From: Streptomyces griseomycini
GTDB lineage: Bacteria > Actinomycetota > Actinomycetes > Streptomycetales > Streptomycetaceae
Direction of reading: 5' to 3'
Assembly (NCBI RefSeq): GCF_014203535.1
Contig: NZ_JACHJI010000016.1
Span: forward strand, 1 to 64,000
Length of the DNA stretch: 64,000 bases
Both the position numbers and the translations under genes were made by a program. The notes beneath the pieces are model-generated. The model saw only the letters and a program-made list of their open reading frames with translations. It was not told the origin of the DNA and did not search any database. Position 1 is the first letter of the stretch, and every line of letters starts with the position of its first letter. Shown piece after piece: positions 27,722 through 36,903 of the stretch.

Positions 27722-27838
27722 GTGAATCCGGTCGAGGCGGAAGGCGGTGCGACGGAGTACGCGCACGAGGACGGGGAGCCGGTGAACCAGCCGATCGGGT
27801 ACTGGACGTGGGCGGCGGACAAGACGCTGTCGCCATGA
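27722..27838 (+). CDS. Short ORF, remnant of a regulator-like N-terminus
   Basis: The GTG at 27722 opens a 38-residue frame (EYAHEDGEPVNQPIGYWTW, ending KTLSP). The sequence looks like a natural protein N-terminus rather than random GC-rich translation, but it ends abruptly and lies among IS debris. Ribosome-binding site weak (GAGG directly upstream). Probably a truncated gene. The bases from 27839 to 28204 hold nothing recognisable. Confidence 0.25.
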   Translation: MNPVEAEGGATEYAHEDGEPVNQPIGYWTWAADKTLSP

Positions 27839-28204
27839 CACGAGCCGAAGGACCGCTGTACTCGTGCGCTCGGGATCGTGACGGCTGCACGATCGCAGCA
27901 GCAGGCCAGCACGGTACCTACCGCTTCGCCCTCCTCATCTGACCTCATGCCTGTCACGGCGAGAGCCTCACCCCGCAGGCACAGGACCTCGGCCGGCTGG
28001 GAAGTCACCGCACCGCGGTGTGCTGTGGCTGAGCGCCTCGGTTGGCCACTCTGAGTATCACCGTCGGCCGCTGTCCTCTTCCGGTGCGGCGGCGGCAGAC
28101 GGTCTTGCGAACCGTCGCCGCGCGCTGGAGGGGTCTGTCGTATCTCCAGCCTGCGGCGCTACGGTGATGTGCCCGAATGCTGACGGCGGCGGAGCGGAGG
28201 ACCG

Positions 28205-29263
28205 GTGCGCTTCAGGAGACGACGCAAGCCAGAGTTACCGGAGCACCGGGATCCGCCCGCGCAACCGTCCCCCGCTCAAGGCGATCCCGATCCCGTCGAC
28301 ACCTGGTTCCGGTATTGCCCGGTGTGCGGCTCGCTCGCGGCCGGCGGCTACGTCCTCCACATGCCGCAGGGTGTGAAGGGCATGTGTCACTCCAGCCGGG
28401 GCGTCGACTGCAAGAGCGAGCGGGTGTCCATGCGCCGGGCCATGGCCGTCACGGGCATGAGCGAGGAAGCCGTACTCATTGAGGTCTACGCGCACATCAG
28501 CAATCCGGACAACCCGATGCGCAACGAGGCCGCAACGCGCCTGGGGATGGCACCGCCGCAACCTGCGCAGGCGACCTTCGAGGAGACGCAGACCGACAGC
28601 GTACCGGTGGCGCTTCACACGCTCGTCGAGCAGGCAGTGCCGGCCACGCCCGTGATCGACGAGCCGAGGCTTAGGGCCGAGTTCCGCAGTGTCGCAAAGG
28701 CATGGTCCAGCAGGGGGCTGTGGAGCGGAACGGTGGTAGAGGCGACCGACATCCTCCGTGTCAATCTCGAGCGCGACTTGCGCCGCCAAGGGTTCAGGCA
28801 CTTTGCGGTCGGGGTGATCCCGGACGGCTTCTGCGCCCAGATCTCCACGCTCTACGCAGGCGTGTTCACCGGCTACCGGATATGGCGCACCGCGGGCCGT
28901 CTCCACTTCTGCGGCGGCCAGCAGGCGATCCTCGGCTACGACTCCCCCGACGCCCACGGTGGCCGAGCAGCCATGTGGCACAACCACGGTCTACTGCCTC
29001 GCCCTCATGCCGGAGCCGCCACTGGGAATGAGGCTTTGACCAGCCAGCTCCTGGATGAGCTGTTCGCCATTGCCGTCCTCCGCGGGTTCCTGACCGCAGG
29101 CGCAGCAGATGCACGAACCCGGGCGATAGGCACCGAGCTGAAGCGGATGGGCGGGCTGCACAGCATGCGCCAGGCGCACGCGGTCGTGTACGCCGAGCTC
29201 GGCCCGTCGCACGCCCGCCAACTGGAGATGGCCTGGGACGGTGTAGGTGCGTGGCTCGGCTAA
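28205..29263 (+). CDS. Hypothetical protein with N-terminal Cys cluster
   Basis: GTG 28205 follows GGAGGACCG. The 352-residue protein has a basic N-terminus, a possible metal-binding cluster (FRYCPVCGS, then KGMCHSSRGVDCKSE at about residues 37-70), a helical middle and a C-terminal domain with AVGVIPDGFCAQISTLYAGV and a His/Trp-rich WHNHGLLPRPHAG. No signal peptide or membrane segment. I do not recognise the family. It is one of the few intact genes among the insertion sequences of 26-33 kb, so it is probably transferred cargo. Confidence 0.6.
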   Translation: MRFRRRRKPELPEHRDPPAQPSPAQGDPDPVDTWFRYCPVCGSLAAGGYVLHMPQGVKGMCHSSRGVDCKSERVSMRRAMAVTGMSEEAVLIEVYAHISNPDNPMRNEAATRLGMAPPQPAQATFEETQTDSVPVALHTLVEQAVPATPVIDEPRLRAEFRSVAKAWSSRGLWSGTVVEATDILRVNLERDLRRQGFRHFAVGVIPDGFCAQISTLYAGVFTGYRIWRTAGRLHFCGGQQAILGYDSPDAHGGRAAMWHNHGLLPRPHAGAATGNEALTSQLLDELFAIAVLRGFLTAGAADARTRAIGTELKRMGGLHSMRQAHAVVYAELGPSHARQLEMAWDGVGAWLG

Positions 29264-29302
29264 GCGTGTTGCAGAAGGCCGTGAACCGGGCATCTCCGTT
29301 GC

Positions 29303-30443
29303 ATGGCTCGGGCGTTGAGGGCCGAGCGGGTGCGGGGGGAGACGTTCACCGGCCTGCGGGTGGATCAGTTCGGCCGGCTGTCGAGGGCGGTGCGGGAACG
29401 CGGTGGCGAGGGGTGTGGGCGGGGCCGTCCGCGGCGGCTTGCGCTGGCCGGGCGGGTGCTGCTGGTGTCGGGATGTTCGACTACGGGACCGCGATGCCTC
29501 TGGCCAGCCCGGTCCACTGAGACCTCCACGTGGAGCGGCGAGCAGTCCCGTTGCTTGTCGTGGTGGCGGTTGCGTGGGCGCCGGACGGATGCCCTGCACG
29601 AACCTGCCAGTCTGATGGCTCTTGTGAGATCGAGCGGCGTCCGGTACCTCCGAGTCCGCCACCACGACGATCACTCACGGGTGCGTGGACGCTGGACGGA
29701 CGCCTCTGGCCTTTCCGACCTCGACGTCTCGAAGCAGAGGGGTGACGTCCGGCTCCCTCGCCACGCGTCAGCATCCGACGCCTTGATCACTCGTTGGTGA
29801 TTGTGGTGCGAGCTCAGCCCGGTGTGCTCTCTCGCGACGCCCGAGCCACCTGAGCTCCCGCACAGACCGGGGCCCTTGGGATGCGCCGGCGCCGCGAGCG
29901 GCTAGTGAGGTGTCTCGCCGTGCGGCAGCTCGGTCCGCTGCTCGCGCTCGAGCCGGCCCGGGCCCCGCCGATGCCGCCGACCGGCTGTGGATCGTGGACG
30001 GCACCCTCGTCCCGGTCCGCGACCGCAAGATCGGCACGCCCTCGCGCGACTACCGGTTCTCGGCGAACGTGCGGGTCGTCGTGGACGCCGAGACCCGGCT
30101 GGTGACGGCCGCGGCCCGGCCGGTGCCCGGCACCACCGCGGACGCCGAGGCCTGGCGGAACTCCGGCCTGGCCGCCCACTGCGAAGGCGCGACGGCCCTC
30201 GGCGACGGCGCCCGCACCACCACCGGTCTGATCGTCCCGCACCGCGAACGCCCCGGACGGCCCCTGCCGAAGGGCGAGGAAGAGGACACCGCACAGCATC
30301 GCAAGGTCCGCGCCCGCGTCGAGCACACCTTCTCCCGCATGAAGAACTACAAGATCCTCCGTCACTGCCGGCAGCGCGCCGACGGCCTCCACCACGCCGT
30401 CCAGGCCGTCGCCCGCATGCACGACCTCGCCCTCGCCGCATGA
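29303..30443 (+). pseudogene. IS5-type transposase, interrupted
   Basis: Two halves of one transposase can be read: the N-terminal part at 29303-29470 (FTGLRVDQFGRLSRAV, LALAGRVLLV) and the C-terminal part from about 29907 to TGA 30443 (VRQLGPLLALEP, then in another frame DRLWIVDGTLVPVRDRKIG with the first Asp, ATALGDGARTTTGLIVPHR with the second, and VRARVEHTFSRMKNYKILR with the Glu). About 435 bp of unrelated sequence sits between them where relatives have about 100 bp. The catalytic half is well kept but has no start of its own. Confidence 0.65.
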
Positions 30444-30671
30444 CCACACACACCCGAACACCACTCCGACCCGCCTGTTCACGCCCCTCTGCCACACCCT
30501 TCAGCGGCTTGCCTCGCGGCCTTGGCCAGGTAATCGAGGTGTGGTCGGCGGGAGGTTCTGCCGAACGGTCGACCAACGATCGTCCCTGCTCGGATAGCTT
30601 CCCGGCATTCGCTGAATGTGACGGGCAAGCTGCTCGGACCATGGTGCGAGCAGCCCGCTGGGAGGCATGTG

Positions 30672-30977
30672 ATGAGTTCGATCAACGTCGTGGAGACAGC
30701 GGCCGCGCTGCCGGCTGCCTGGAGCTCCTGCTCCTTGGGACAGGTGGGGACGGCTTGTGTGAAAGTCCTGCGTATGGACAGCAGACCGGTCCGGGAAGAG
30801 GCTCACGGGGCTGATGAGGTACTGCTGGTGCTTGACGGGCGGCTGGAGCTGCTGGTGGAGGGCGCCGAAGTCGCCCTAGGGGCAGGTGAGATGTACCGGG
30901 TGCCGGCAGGCGCGCGACACGCTGTCCGCCCTGGCAGCCGTGGCACGTTGATGATCGTGGAGGAACCCGGGGCGTGA
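30672..30977 (+). CDS. Small cupin-fold protein
   Basis: ATG 30672 follows GGGAGG. The 101-residue product is a single Cupin_2 domain: GADEVLLVLDGRLELLVEG, VALGAGEMYRVPAGARHAV, ending in TLMIVEEPGA. Only part of the usual His/Glu metal set is visible (Glu in ADEVL, His in ARHAV), so metal binding is uncertain. It could bind a small molecule or act as an isomerase-like accessory. It is flanked by transposase relics and a SnoaL-like gene on the same strand. Confidence 0.7.
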   Translation: MSSINVVETAAALPAAWSSCSLGQVGTACVKVLRMDSRPVREEAHGADEVLLVLDGRLELLVEGAEVALGAGEMYRVPAGARHAVRPGSRGTLMIVEEPGA

Positions 30978-31159
30978 AGACGCTCAGGCGGCCCTGGTCG
31001 GGTATTCGGCCCATGATCGGACCGGTGACTCGGGTGCGAAGTTCGTCTTCGGTTCCGCGCGGGCATTGCGCCGGGCATGTTGCGGAAGTGTCGACCGCGC
31101 AGCACAACGATGTCTGATTGCCGCCAGCAAGGTCCTGCTGTGGTGTCCATGCTTGCGGC

Positions 31160-31609
31160 ATGACGATGTCATCCACTGCGGAGTCAGTAACCGTGCTCAC
31201 CGGCATGTACGCGGCTGAGGCGGAGTACCTGGCGGCGGGAGGCCCTGGCGAGGCTTCGTTCGACCTGCTCGCTCCCTTCTTTGCGCCGGACGTCGAGCTG
31301 CATCAAGCAGATTCTCTGCCCTATGGGGGCACTTGGCGTGGGCACAAGGGCATGGCGCAGTTCTTCCTCACGATGGGAGAGGTGTGGGAGTCGTTCGACA
31401 TGGTCGAGCAAGAGTTCCTTGCCACTGGTGAGACCGCGGTCGTGCTCACACAGGTCCGTGCTCGCGCTCGCGCGACCGGCCGTGAACTCAGCTTCCCGAT
31501 TCTGCAAGCGATCACGGTCAGGGACGGGCAGATCACCGAGGTCCGTCCGTTCTACTGGGACACCCGGGCCATCGCCGACGCCTGCGCCATGCCGACATCG
31601 ACAGACTGA
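31160..31609 (+). CDS. SnoaL-like / NTF2-fold protein
   Basis: The 149-residue protein shows the SnoaL-like pattern: an N-terminal helix (EAEYLAAGGPGEASFDLLAPFF), PDVELHQADSLPYGGTWRGH, GMAQFFLTMGEVWESF and closing strands TAVVLTQVRARARATGREL, FPILQAITVRDGQITEVRPFYWD. These cone-shaped folds are isomerases, hydrolases or ligand carriers. No strong ribosome-binding site. The catalytic residues cannot be assigned. Its neighbour at 31632 is transposase debris in the opposite direction. Confidence 0.75.
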   Translation: MTMSSTAESVTVLTGMYAAEAEYLAAGGPGEASFDLLAPFFAPDVELHQADSLPYGGTWRGHKGMAQFFLTMGEVWESFDMVEQEFLATGETAVVLTQVRARARATGRELSFPILQAITVRDGQITEVRPFYWDTRAIADACAMPTSTD

Positions 31610-31631
31610 GGTCGACGGCGAGAGCCACTGC

Positions 31632-32155
31632 TCACAGCCCTTCGCTGAGGACTGCCACCAGCACGGCCGCCTCGTAACGGACGGTGAGCTTGTCGTACCT
31701 CGTGGCCACGGCCCGGTGACGCTCGAGGCGGTTGATCCCGCACTCGACCGCGTGGCGCTCGCGGTAGTCGGTCTTGCCGGACTTCGGCGGCCGACCGCCT
31801 TGGGAACCGAGCTTCTGGCGGTTGCGAACTCGGTCCACCGGGACCGGAATGGTCGCCTTGATACCGCGTCTTCGCAGGTAGACCCGGTTGCGGCGGGAAT
31901 CGTGCGCTGTGTCGGCCCGCACACGGTCCGGTCGTCCACGGGGCCGGCCAGAACCGATCCGCGGCACCCGGATCGTGTACAGGACCGACCCGAACTGCGG
32001 TGAGTCGCCTCGCCGCCCAGCCGTGATCAGCACCGCCAGAGGCTTCTGTCCCTGCTCGACGGCAAGGTGAATCCTGGTCGTCAGCCCGCCCCGGGAGCGT
32101 CCGAGGCCGTGGTCGGCCGGCTCGACGGCAATGCCGCCGGGTGGCTCCTTTTACG
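31632..32155 (-). pseudogene. IS5-type transposase C-terminal half
   Basis: Minus-strand reading gives GLGRSRGGLTTRIHLAV, PLAVLITAGRRGDSPQF, RVPRIGSGRPRGRPDRVRAD and RRNRVYLRRRGIKATIPVP, KTDYRERHAVECGINRLERHRAVATRYDKL, ending at 31632. This is the catalytic half of an IS5/IS1647-like transposase with frame breaks; the N-terminal half is replaced by an IS630 fragment at about 32155. Confidence 0.6.
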
Positions 32156-32500
32156 GATCCCCCTTTTCGCCGCCCCGGCCGCGTGCTGGTGCGGGGAGAA
32201 ATTGTCCAGCACCACATGCAGCTTCTGACCGGGCCAGCGGGCGCGCAGGGCCTTGAGCAGGCCGAGGAGCTCCCGCCACCGTTTGCGCGGGCGGATGCGG
32301 TAGTACAGCTTGCCGGTGGCCAGGTCGAGGGCGGCGAGCATGTGCCGCACGCCGCCGTACCGGTTGTAGGTGGCCCGCAGTCTGCGCGGACGCCTCACCG
32401 GCCCCACGCCTTGCCCTTGCGGGCATCAGATTCAGCGGCCCGGACTCGTCGACACATATCACCCGTCCGTCGGCGGGGGATGTCGGGGCGGTCAGGCGGA
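32156..32500 (-). pseudogene. IS630-family transposase middle fragment
   Basis: The minus strand encodes RVICVDESGPLNL (first Asp of the DDE triad) in one frame and RPRRLRATYNRYGGVRHMLAALDL, GKLYYRIRPRKRWRELLGLL, WPGQKLHVVLDNFSPHQH (second Asp) in another. Both ends are missing. It is sandwiched between the IS5 fragment and the IS6 remnant, a nested set of three elements. Confidence 0.6.
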
Positions 32501-32502
32501 TG

Positions 32503-33353
32503 GGCGTTGTCACGTTGGTCGACCGGCCTGGGATGATCCTCTGGTGGGTCATCCCGGGAGGGGTCGTCCGCGGACAGCGCGTCACCGTCGTCCAAGGGGC
32601 ACCGGCACCCGGTGGAGATCACCTCCCACTGCGTGCGGCTGTACTTCCGCTTCCCGCTGTCGCTCCGCGAGGTGGAGGAGATGATGCTCGAGCACGGCGT
32701 GCTCGTCTCCCACGAGACCGTCCGGCGCTGATGTACAAGTCCGGGCAGGTCTACGCCGACGGCCTGCGCCGCCGACGACCCCGCCCGGAGACAAACGGCC
32801 CCTGGACGAGGTCTTCGTGGAGGTCGACGGCGAGCTGAAGTACCTGTGGCGGGCCGTCGACCGGGGCGGCACCGTGCTCGACATCCTCCTGCAGAGCCGG
32901 CGGGACAAGGCCGCCGCCGGGCGCTTCTTCCGCAGGCTGCTGAAGAGGACCGGTGCGGTGCCGCGGGTGGTCGTCACCGACAAACTGCGCTCTTACGGCG
33001 CGGCCCACCGCGAGGTCGTGCTCTCCGTCGAGCACCGTTCCCACAAGGGCCTGAACAGCCGGGCGGAGAACCGTCATCAGCCCACCCGGCGGCGCGAACG
33101 CGCCGTGAAGGCTTCCGTAGCGTCGGCGGAGCCCAGCAGTTCCTGGCCGCTCTCAGTGGCATCTCACCCCACTTCAGGACCCGCCACCACCTGATGACCG
33201 CCACCGAATACCGCGCCGAGATGACTGCCCGCCTCACCATCCGGGATCAGGTCACCGGCGTCGTCGGTCGGCCCGCCGCGGCCTGAGTCCGGATCCCGGC
33301 CCCGCCCCCGGCCCGCCGACAGACACCGGCCCACCCGGCAACGTGACAGCGCT
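32503..33353. mobile_element. Decayed IS6-family element
   Basis: Imperfect terminal repeats (ggcgttgtcacgttg at 32503 and caacgtgacagcgct ending 33353) match those of the intact IS6 element at 15124-15985. The transposase inside is broken in at least three places. This element forms the immediate left border of the zinc island. Confidence 0.7.
32600..33286 (+). pseudogene. IS6-family transposase, frameshifted
   Basis: Fragments in different frames: HPVEITSHCVRLYF-like near 32600, then 32817-33110 with YLWRAVD, VTDKLRSYGAAHR and SRAENRHQPTRRRERAVK (second Asp and Glu of the triad), then GFRSVGGAQQFLAALSGISPHF to the stop at 33286. At least two frameshifts. Its sequence differs clearly from the intact copy, so it is a different, older element. 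Confidence 0.65.
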
Positions 33354-33485
33354 ATCGACCGCGGTCGTCCCGAACTCGGCAACAGAGGCCCGCTCGCCGA
33401 TCTCCTGGAGTCGTACCGGTGACAGGAGTCGGGACCATGCGGAGCGCGTTCTGCACGATCCCGTGACGTGGGCCGGGGGATCGGT

Positions 33486-34295
33486 TCAGCGGGCGTCGGC
33501 CGTGCGCAGGGTGAGGATGCGGACGGTGCGCTCACCGGTGTGCGCGTCGCGGCCGTGCCAGCACCGGTAGTTGTCGAGGACGAGGATGTCGCCCTCGACG
33601 AGCCGGAAGCGCGGGAGGGCCGGTTCGAGGGCGTGCACGGTCTCGTCGAAGCGGGCCAGCATGGCGCGCACCCGGTCGGTGTCCGGATCACGGTGCAGGG
33701 GGACGGCCCCGTCGGTGCGACGGACGATGCGGCGGCCGGTGCGGGTGTACTCGACGTGCCGGGCGACGCGCGGGGTGGAGGGGAGTCCGCGCAGTCCCGC
33801 CCACTCGCCGTACAGGTCGACGTCGGTGCCGGTGAGGAAGTCCAGGAGGGCGGGGTCGGTCGACGCGAGGCCGTCGACGAAACCGTACGCGTCGACCGCG
33901 AAGGAGTCGCCCCCGGAGCGAGCGGGCCGGACATACTGGATCAGGACGTGGTCCTCATCTGGGTGGCGCCGCCTGCTGGGCACGCCGCCGGCGTCGACGA
34001 CGAGGTCGAAGCTGTCGGCGTGCAGGTGGACGGGACCGGCGTCCTGCGAGGTGCGCACGCGATGCGGGTACAGCTCGCGCAGGCGGCTGCCGAGGGTGCG
34101 GGCCGCGGCGACCACGAGGGCGTCGGCGGTGTTCTCGTAGCCGGTGAGGACGACGGCTCCGTCCCGTGACAGGAGGGCACGGGCCTCCTGTTCACGTTCG
34201 CCGGACACCCGGCCGGGGACGACGCCCGGAAGCACGGGGGGAGCAGGCGGCTGGGTGCTGCTGCTGAGTGAGTGCATGACCCGAGACTGCCCCAT
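33486..34295 (-). CDS. TauD/TfdA-like Fe(II)/2-oxoglutarate dioxygenase
   Basis: The 269-residue protein starts at ATG 34295, sharing one base with the stop of the MFS gene upstream (TGATG), so the two are translationally coupled. It has the HxD facial-triad motif (HLHADSFD, His92 and Asp94), a distal His247 (CWHGRDAHTGERTVRI) and the downstream Arg for 2-oxoglutarate. Such enzymes hydroxylate amino acids or small acids, as in siderophore and antibiotic tailoring. It is the last gene of the leftward unit facing Zur box 1. I infer a tailoring step on a chelator. Confidence 0.8.
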   Translation of the reverse strand: MGQSRVMHSLSSSTQPPAPPVLPGVVPGRVSGEREQEARALLSRDGAVVLTGYENTADALVVAAARTLGSRLRELYPHRVRTSQDAGPVHLHADSFDLVVDAGGVPSRRRHPDEDHVLIQYVRPARSGGDSFAVDAYGFVDGLASTDPALLDFLTGTDVDLYGEWAGLRGLPSTPRVARHVEYTRTGRRIVRRTDGAVPLHRDPDTDRVRAMLARFDETVHALEPALPRFRLVEGDILVLDNYRCWHGRDAHTGERTVRILTLRTADAR

Positions 34296-35602
34296 CAGGC
34301 GGCCCCTCCGGCTTCTCGCTCGGCTCCGGACGGCGTTTCGGACCTGTGGGAGAAGTGACGGGCGCTGGGCACGAGGGCGGCGACGGCCGGTGCGGTGAAG
34401 CAGGTCAGCGCACAGACCGCGAGGACCGCCTGGGTGCCGAAAGCATCGACGGCCGGAGCGATGAGGACGAGCCCGACCGGGGCGAGGCCGTAGGAGAGCA
34501 GGAAGTCCAGGGAGGAGACCCGGGCGAGCTTGTCCGGTGCGACCTCGCGCTGGGTTGCGGTGAACCAGGGCACGTTGAACAGTTCGATGCCGATGCCGGC
34601 GACGGCGTAGGCCGCCATCACCACCACGGGGTGTACGAGGACCATCAGGCTCAGCGGAGCGAAGCCGTAGGCGGCGAGGCCCGCCAGAGCGGTCCAGCCC
34701 TGGGACCGCGGGCGCCAGCGGGCGATCAGGAGGGCCGCGGCCAGCGCCCCGGCGGTGTAGGCGGTCATCGCGCCCGCGAGCACGACCTCGGTACCGTACT
34801 CGTCGCGGCTGACCAGGGGCAGGGCGACGCCGGTCGCGGAGTAGCCGGTGGCTATGACGGCCGTCAGGGCTGCCAGCCCGGCGATGAACCACGGGTGCCT
34901 GCGGGCTTCACGGACGCCGTCGGCGAACTCGGCCAGGAACGAGACCCGTCCGGGGCCTTCGGCGCAAGGAGCGTCCTCGGTCCTGGTGCCGGCATGTGCA
35001 CCGGGTCCGGGTACGAGGGCGGCGACGAGCCACAGCAGCCCGATGCCCAGCAGCAGGGCCCGGGTGTCGAGGAACACGGCGAGCAGGGCGGTCAGCGAAG
35101 GGCCCGTGAGGGTGGTCACCCGGACCGCGAGGGTCATGGCGGCGTTGGCCTGCTGCCTGCGGCCGGCGTCGACGACCTCGGCGGTCAGGGCCTGGAAGGC
35201 GGGCCGGCAGGCGCCCTGTCCCGCGCCGGCCAGGGCGGCGGCCGACGCCGCCAACAGGACCGAGCGGCCGAGTCCGGCGGCGATCAGTGGTGCCGCGGCT
35301 CCCGCGGCCAGTCCCGCCCACAGCACGACGCCCCGGCGGGAGTGCCGATCGGCCAGTACTCCGGCGACGGGCACGGCGGCGAGGAACCCCGCGGTGCGGG
35401 CCGCGAGCAGCAGGCCGAGGTCGGTTGCGGTGAGCGTGCGGTCGAGCACCGCGAAGCCCAGCACGAACGGCAGGGCCCAGGTGGCCAGGCCCGACGCCGT
35501 GGCACCCGTCCACAGCCGCAGGAAGGCGGCGTCGAGCAGGACGGGCCGTTGCTTTCCGGGAAGGTCCTCGGACGCTGTGGTTGGTATGGGTGAGATCGGC
35601 AC
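34295..35602 (-). CDS. MFS transporter (probable exporter)
   Basis: GTG 35602, seven bases after AGGAGCG, gives 435 residues with about 12 hydrophobic segments and the MFS loop motif after helix 2 (GVLADRHSRRGVVLW). A central acidic loop (PGAHAGTRTEDAPCAEG) splits the two halves. It resembles the EntS-like pumps found next to siderophore genes. It is divergent from a FecB-type gene across Zur box 1 and coupled to the TauD-like dioxygenase; export of a metallophore is inferred. Confidence 0.8.
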   Translation of the reverse strand: MPISPIPTTASEDLPGKQRPVLLDAAFLRLWTGATASGLATWALPFVLGFAVLDRTLTATDLGLLLAARTAGFLAAVPVAGVLADRHSRRGVVLWAGLAAGAAAPLIAAGLGRSVLLAASAAALAGAGQGACRPAFQALTAEVVDAGRRQQANAAMTLAVRVTTLTGPSLTALLAVFLDTRALLLGIGLLWLVAALVPGPGAHAGTRTEDAPCAEGPGRVSFLAEFADGVREARRHPWFIAGLAALTAVIATGYSATGVALPLVSRDEYGTEVVLAGAMTAYTAGALAAALLIARWRPRSQGWTALAGLAAYGFAPLSLMVLVHPVVVMAAYAVAGIGIELFNVPWFTATQREVAPDKLARVSSLDFLLSYGLAPVGLVLIAPAVDAFGTQAVLAVCALTCFTAPAVAALVPSARHFSHRSETPSGAEREAGGAA

Positions 35603-35795
35603 GTCGTGGCGCTCCTGTCGTTCGTGGGCCTGGTCGGATCGTGCGCGCCCGTGACCGGACCGGCTTCCGGGGCGGCCCGCCGGCCTGCCGGGCCGGTCGG
35701 CAACAACGCGCGGGCTCGGAGCCGTTGGCGGCTGACAGCACATGGCGGAGTATCCGAGCCCACCACCGCGCGTCGCCTTCCGAGGGCTAGCGTAA

Positions 35796-35810
35796 TGAAA
35801 ATCGTTGTCG
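35796..35810 (+). promoter_or_regulatory. Zur box 1 (FecBCD-1 / MFS divergent region)
   Basis: TGAAAATCGTTGTCG matches the actinobacterial Zur dyad TGAAAAT-N-ATTTTCA with three mismatches in the right half and is identical over all 15 bases to box 5 in front of the L32 gene. A -10-like TAGAGT (35812-35817) follows at once on the plus strand, so bound Zur would cover the promoter of the FecB-type gene (start 35884). A wider dyad, ctagcg...cgctag, surrounds it. Confidence 0.85.
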
Positions 35811-35883
35811 CTAGAGTAGTCGCCGGTCTGACCGAGCTCCCCGCATGACCGACATCACGACTCCTTCCAGCCCGGAGAATTCC

Positions 35884-36903
35884 ATGCGTCACCCCTTACG
35901 ACTCGGCGTCGCTCTGGCCGCGTTCGCTCTCACGGCCGTCGGCTGCTCCTCGTCGGGGGCGTCTTCCGACGACGGCTCGGCGGACAAGGCGGCCGCGCGG
36001 ACGGCGACCGTGACGAGCTGCGGCCGGAAACTGTCCTTCGACGAACCGCCGGAGCGCGCTGTCGCCCTGGATCAGTCCGCCACGGAGACGCTGCTGGAGC
36101 TCGGGCTCGAGGACCGCATGGCCGGAACCGCGAACCTGAAGACGAAGATCGCCGAGGAGTACCAGGACGCCTACGCCGAGGTACCGGTGCTCAACCCCAA
36201 GATCCTCACCGGCGAGCAACTGCGTGCCGCCACCCCCGACTTCGTCGTCGCCTCCTTCGACGACCTCTACGCCAAGGACCGGGTCGGCACCCGCGAGGAA
36301 CTCGCCGGACTGGGCCTGCCCTCCTACGTGAGCGCGGTGGAGTGCCCGAAGCAGAACGCCCCGGGCAAAACCCCGTTCGACCTCCTCTTCGACGACTACG
36401 AGAACTACGGCAGGATCTTCGGCGTCGAGGACCGGGCGGCGAAGCTGGTCGCCGAGCAGCGGGCCGTGGTGGACGAGGCGGCTGCGACCGCGGAGGAGGT
36501 CGAGGGCGAGCCGACCGTCGTATGGCTGTACTCGGTCTACGACGGGCTGCCGTACGTGGCCGGAAAGGGCGGACTGCCCAGCGAGATGAGTCGCCTCGTG
36601 GGCGCGAGGAACGCCTTCGACGACATCGCCGAGGAATGGCCGGAGGTCTCCTGGGAGCAGGTCGCCGACCGCGACCCCGACTTCATCGTGGTCGGCGACC
36701 TCTCCGAGCGCGGAGCGCCCGGTGACAGCGCCGAGGAGAAGCTGAGGATGATGCGTGGGGACACGCTGGTGTCCAAGCTGACCGCGGTGCGGAAGAACCG
36801 GATCGTCGAGGTGCCCGGCATCGAGATGGACCCCTCGGTGCGCACCACGCACACCCTGAAGCTGCTGATCGAGGGCATGAAGGAACTCGGGTATGTCCGC
36901 TAG
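35884..36903 (+). CDS. FecB/FhuD-type metallophore-binding lipoprotein 1
   Basis: The 339-residue product has a lipoprotein signal (LTAVGC, Cys21) and the class III binding-protein fold: PERAVALDQSATETLLELGL, RAATPDFVVAS, PTVVWLYSVYDGLPYVAGKGG, WEQVADRDPDFIVVGD, KLTAVRKNRIVEVPG. It should capture a metal-chelator complex outside the membrane and deliver it to the permease whose start overlaps its end. Promoter under Zur box 1. The binding pocket cannot be inferred, but zinc-type regulation argues against a plain ferric siderophore. Confidence 0.88.
   Translation: MRHPLRLGVALAAFALTAVGCSSSGASSDDGSADKAAARTATVTSCGRKLSFDEPPERAVALDQSATETLLELGLEDRMAGTANLKTKIAEEYQDAYAEVPVLNPKILTGEQLRAATPDFVVASFDDLYAKDRVGTREELAGLGLPSYVSAVECPKQNAPGKTPFDLLFDDYENYGRIFGVEDRAAKLVAEQRAVVDEAAATAEEVEGEPTVVWLYSVYDGLPYVAGKGGLPSEMSRLVGARNAFDDIAEEWPEVSWEQVADRDPDFIVVGDLSERGAPGDSAEEKLRMMRGDTLVSKLTAVRKNRIVEVPGIEMDPSVRTTHTLKLLIEGMKELGYVR

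Noticed and set aside
15124..33353. Composite transposon bounded by two IS6-type elements in direct orientation
   Set aside because: The two transposases differ too much to be copies of one element, and the right one is decayed; no matching target duplications were seen.
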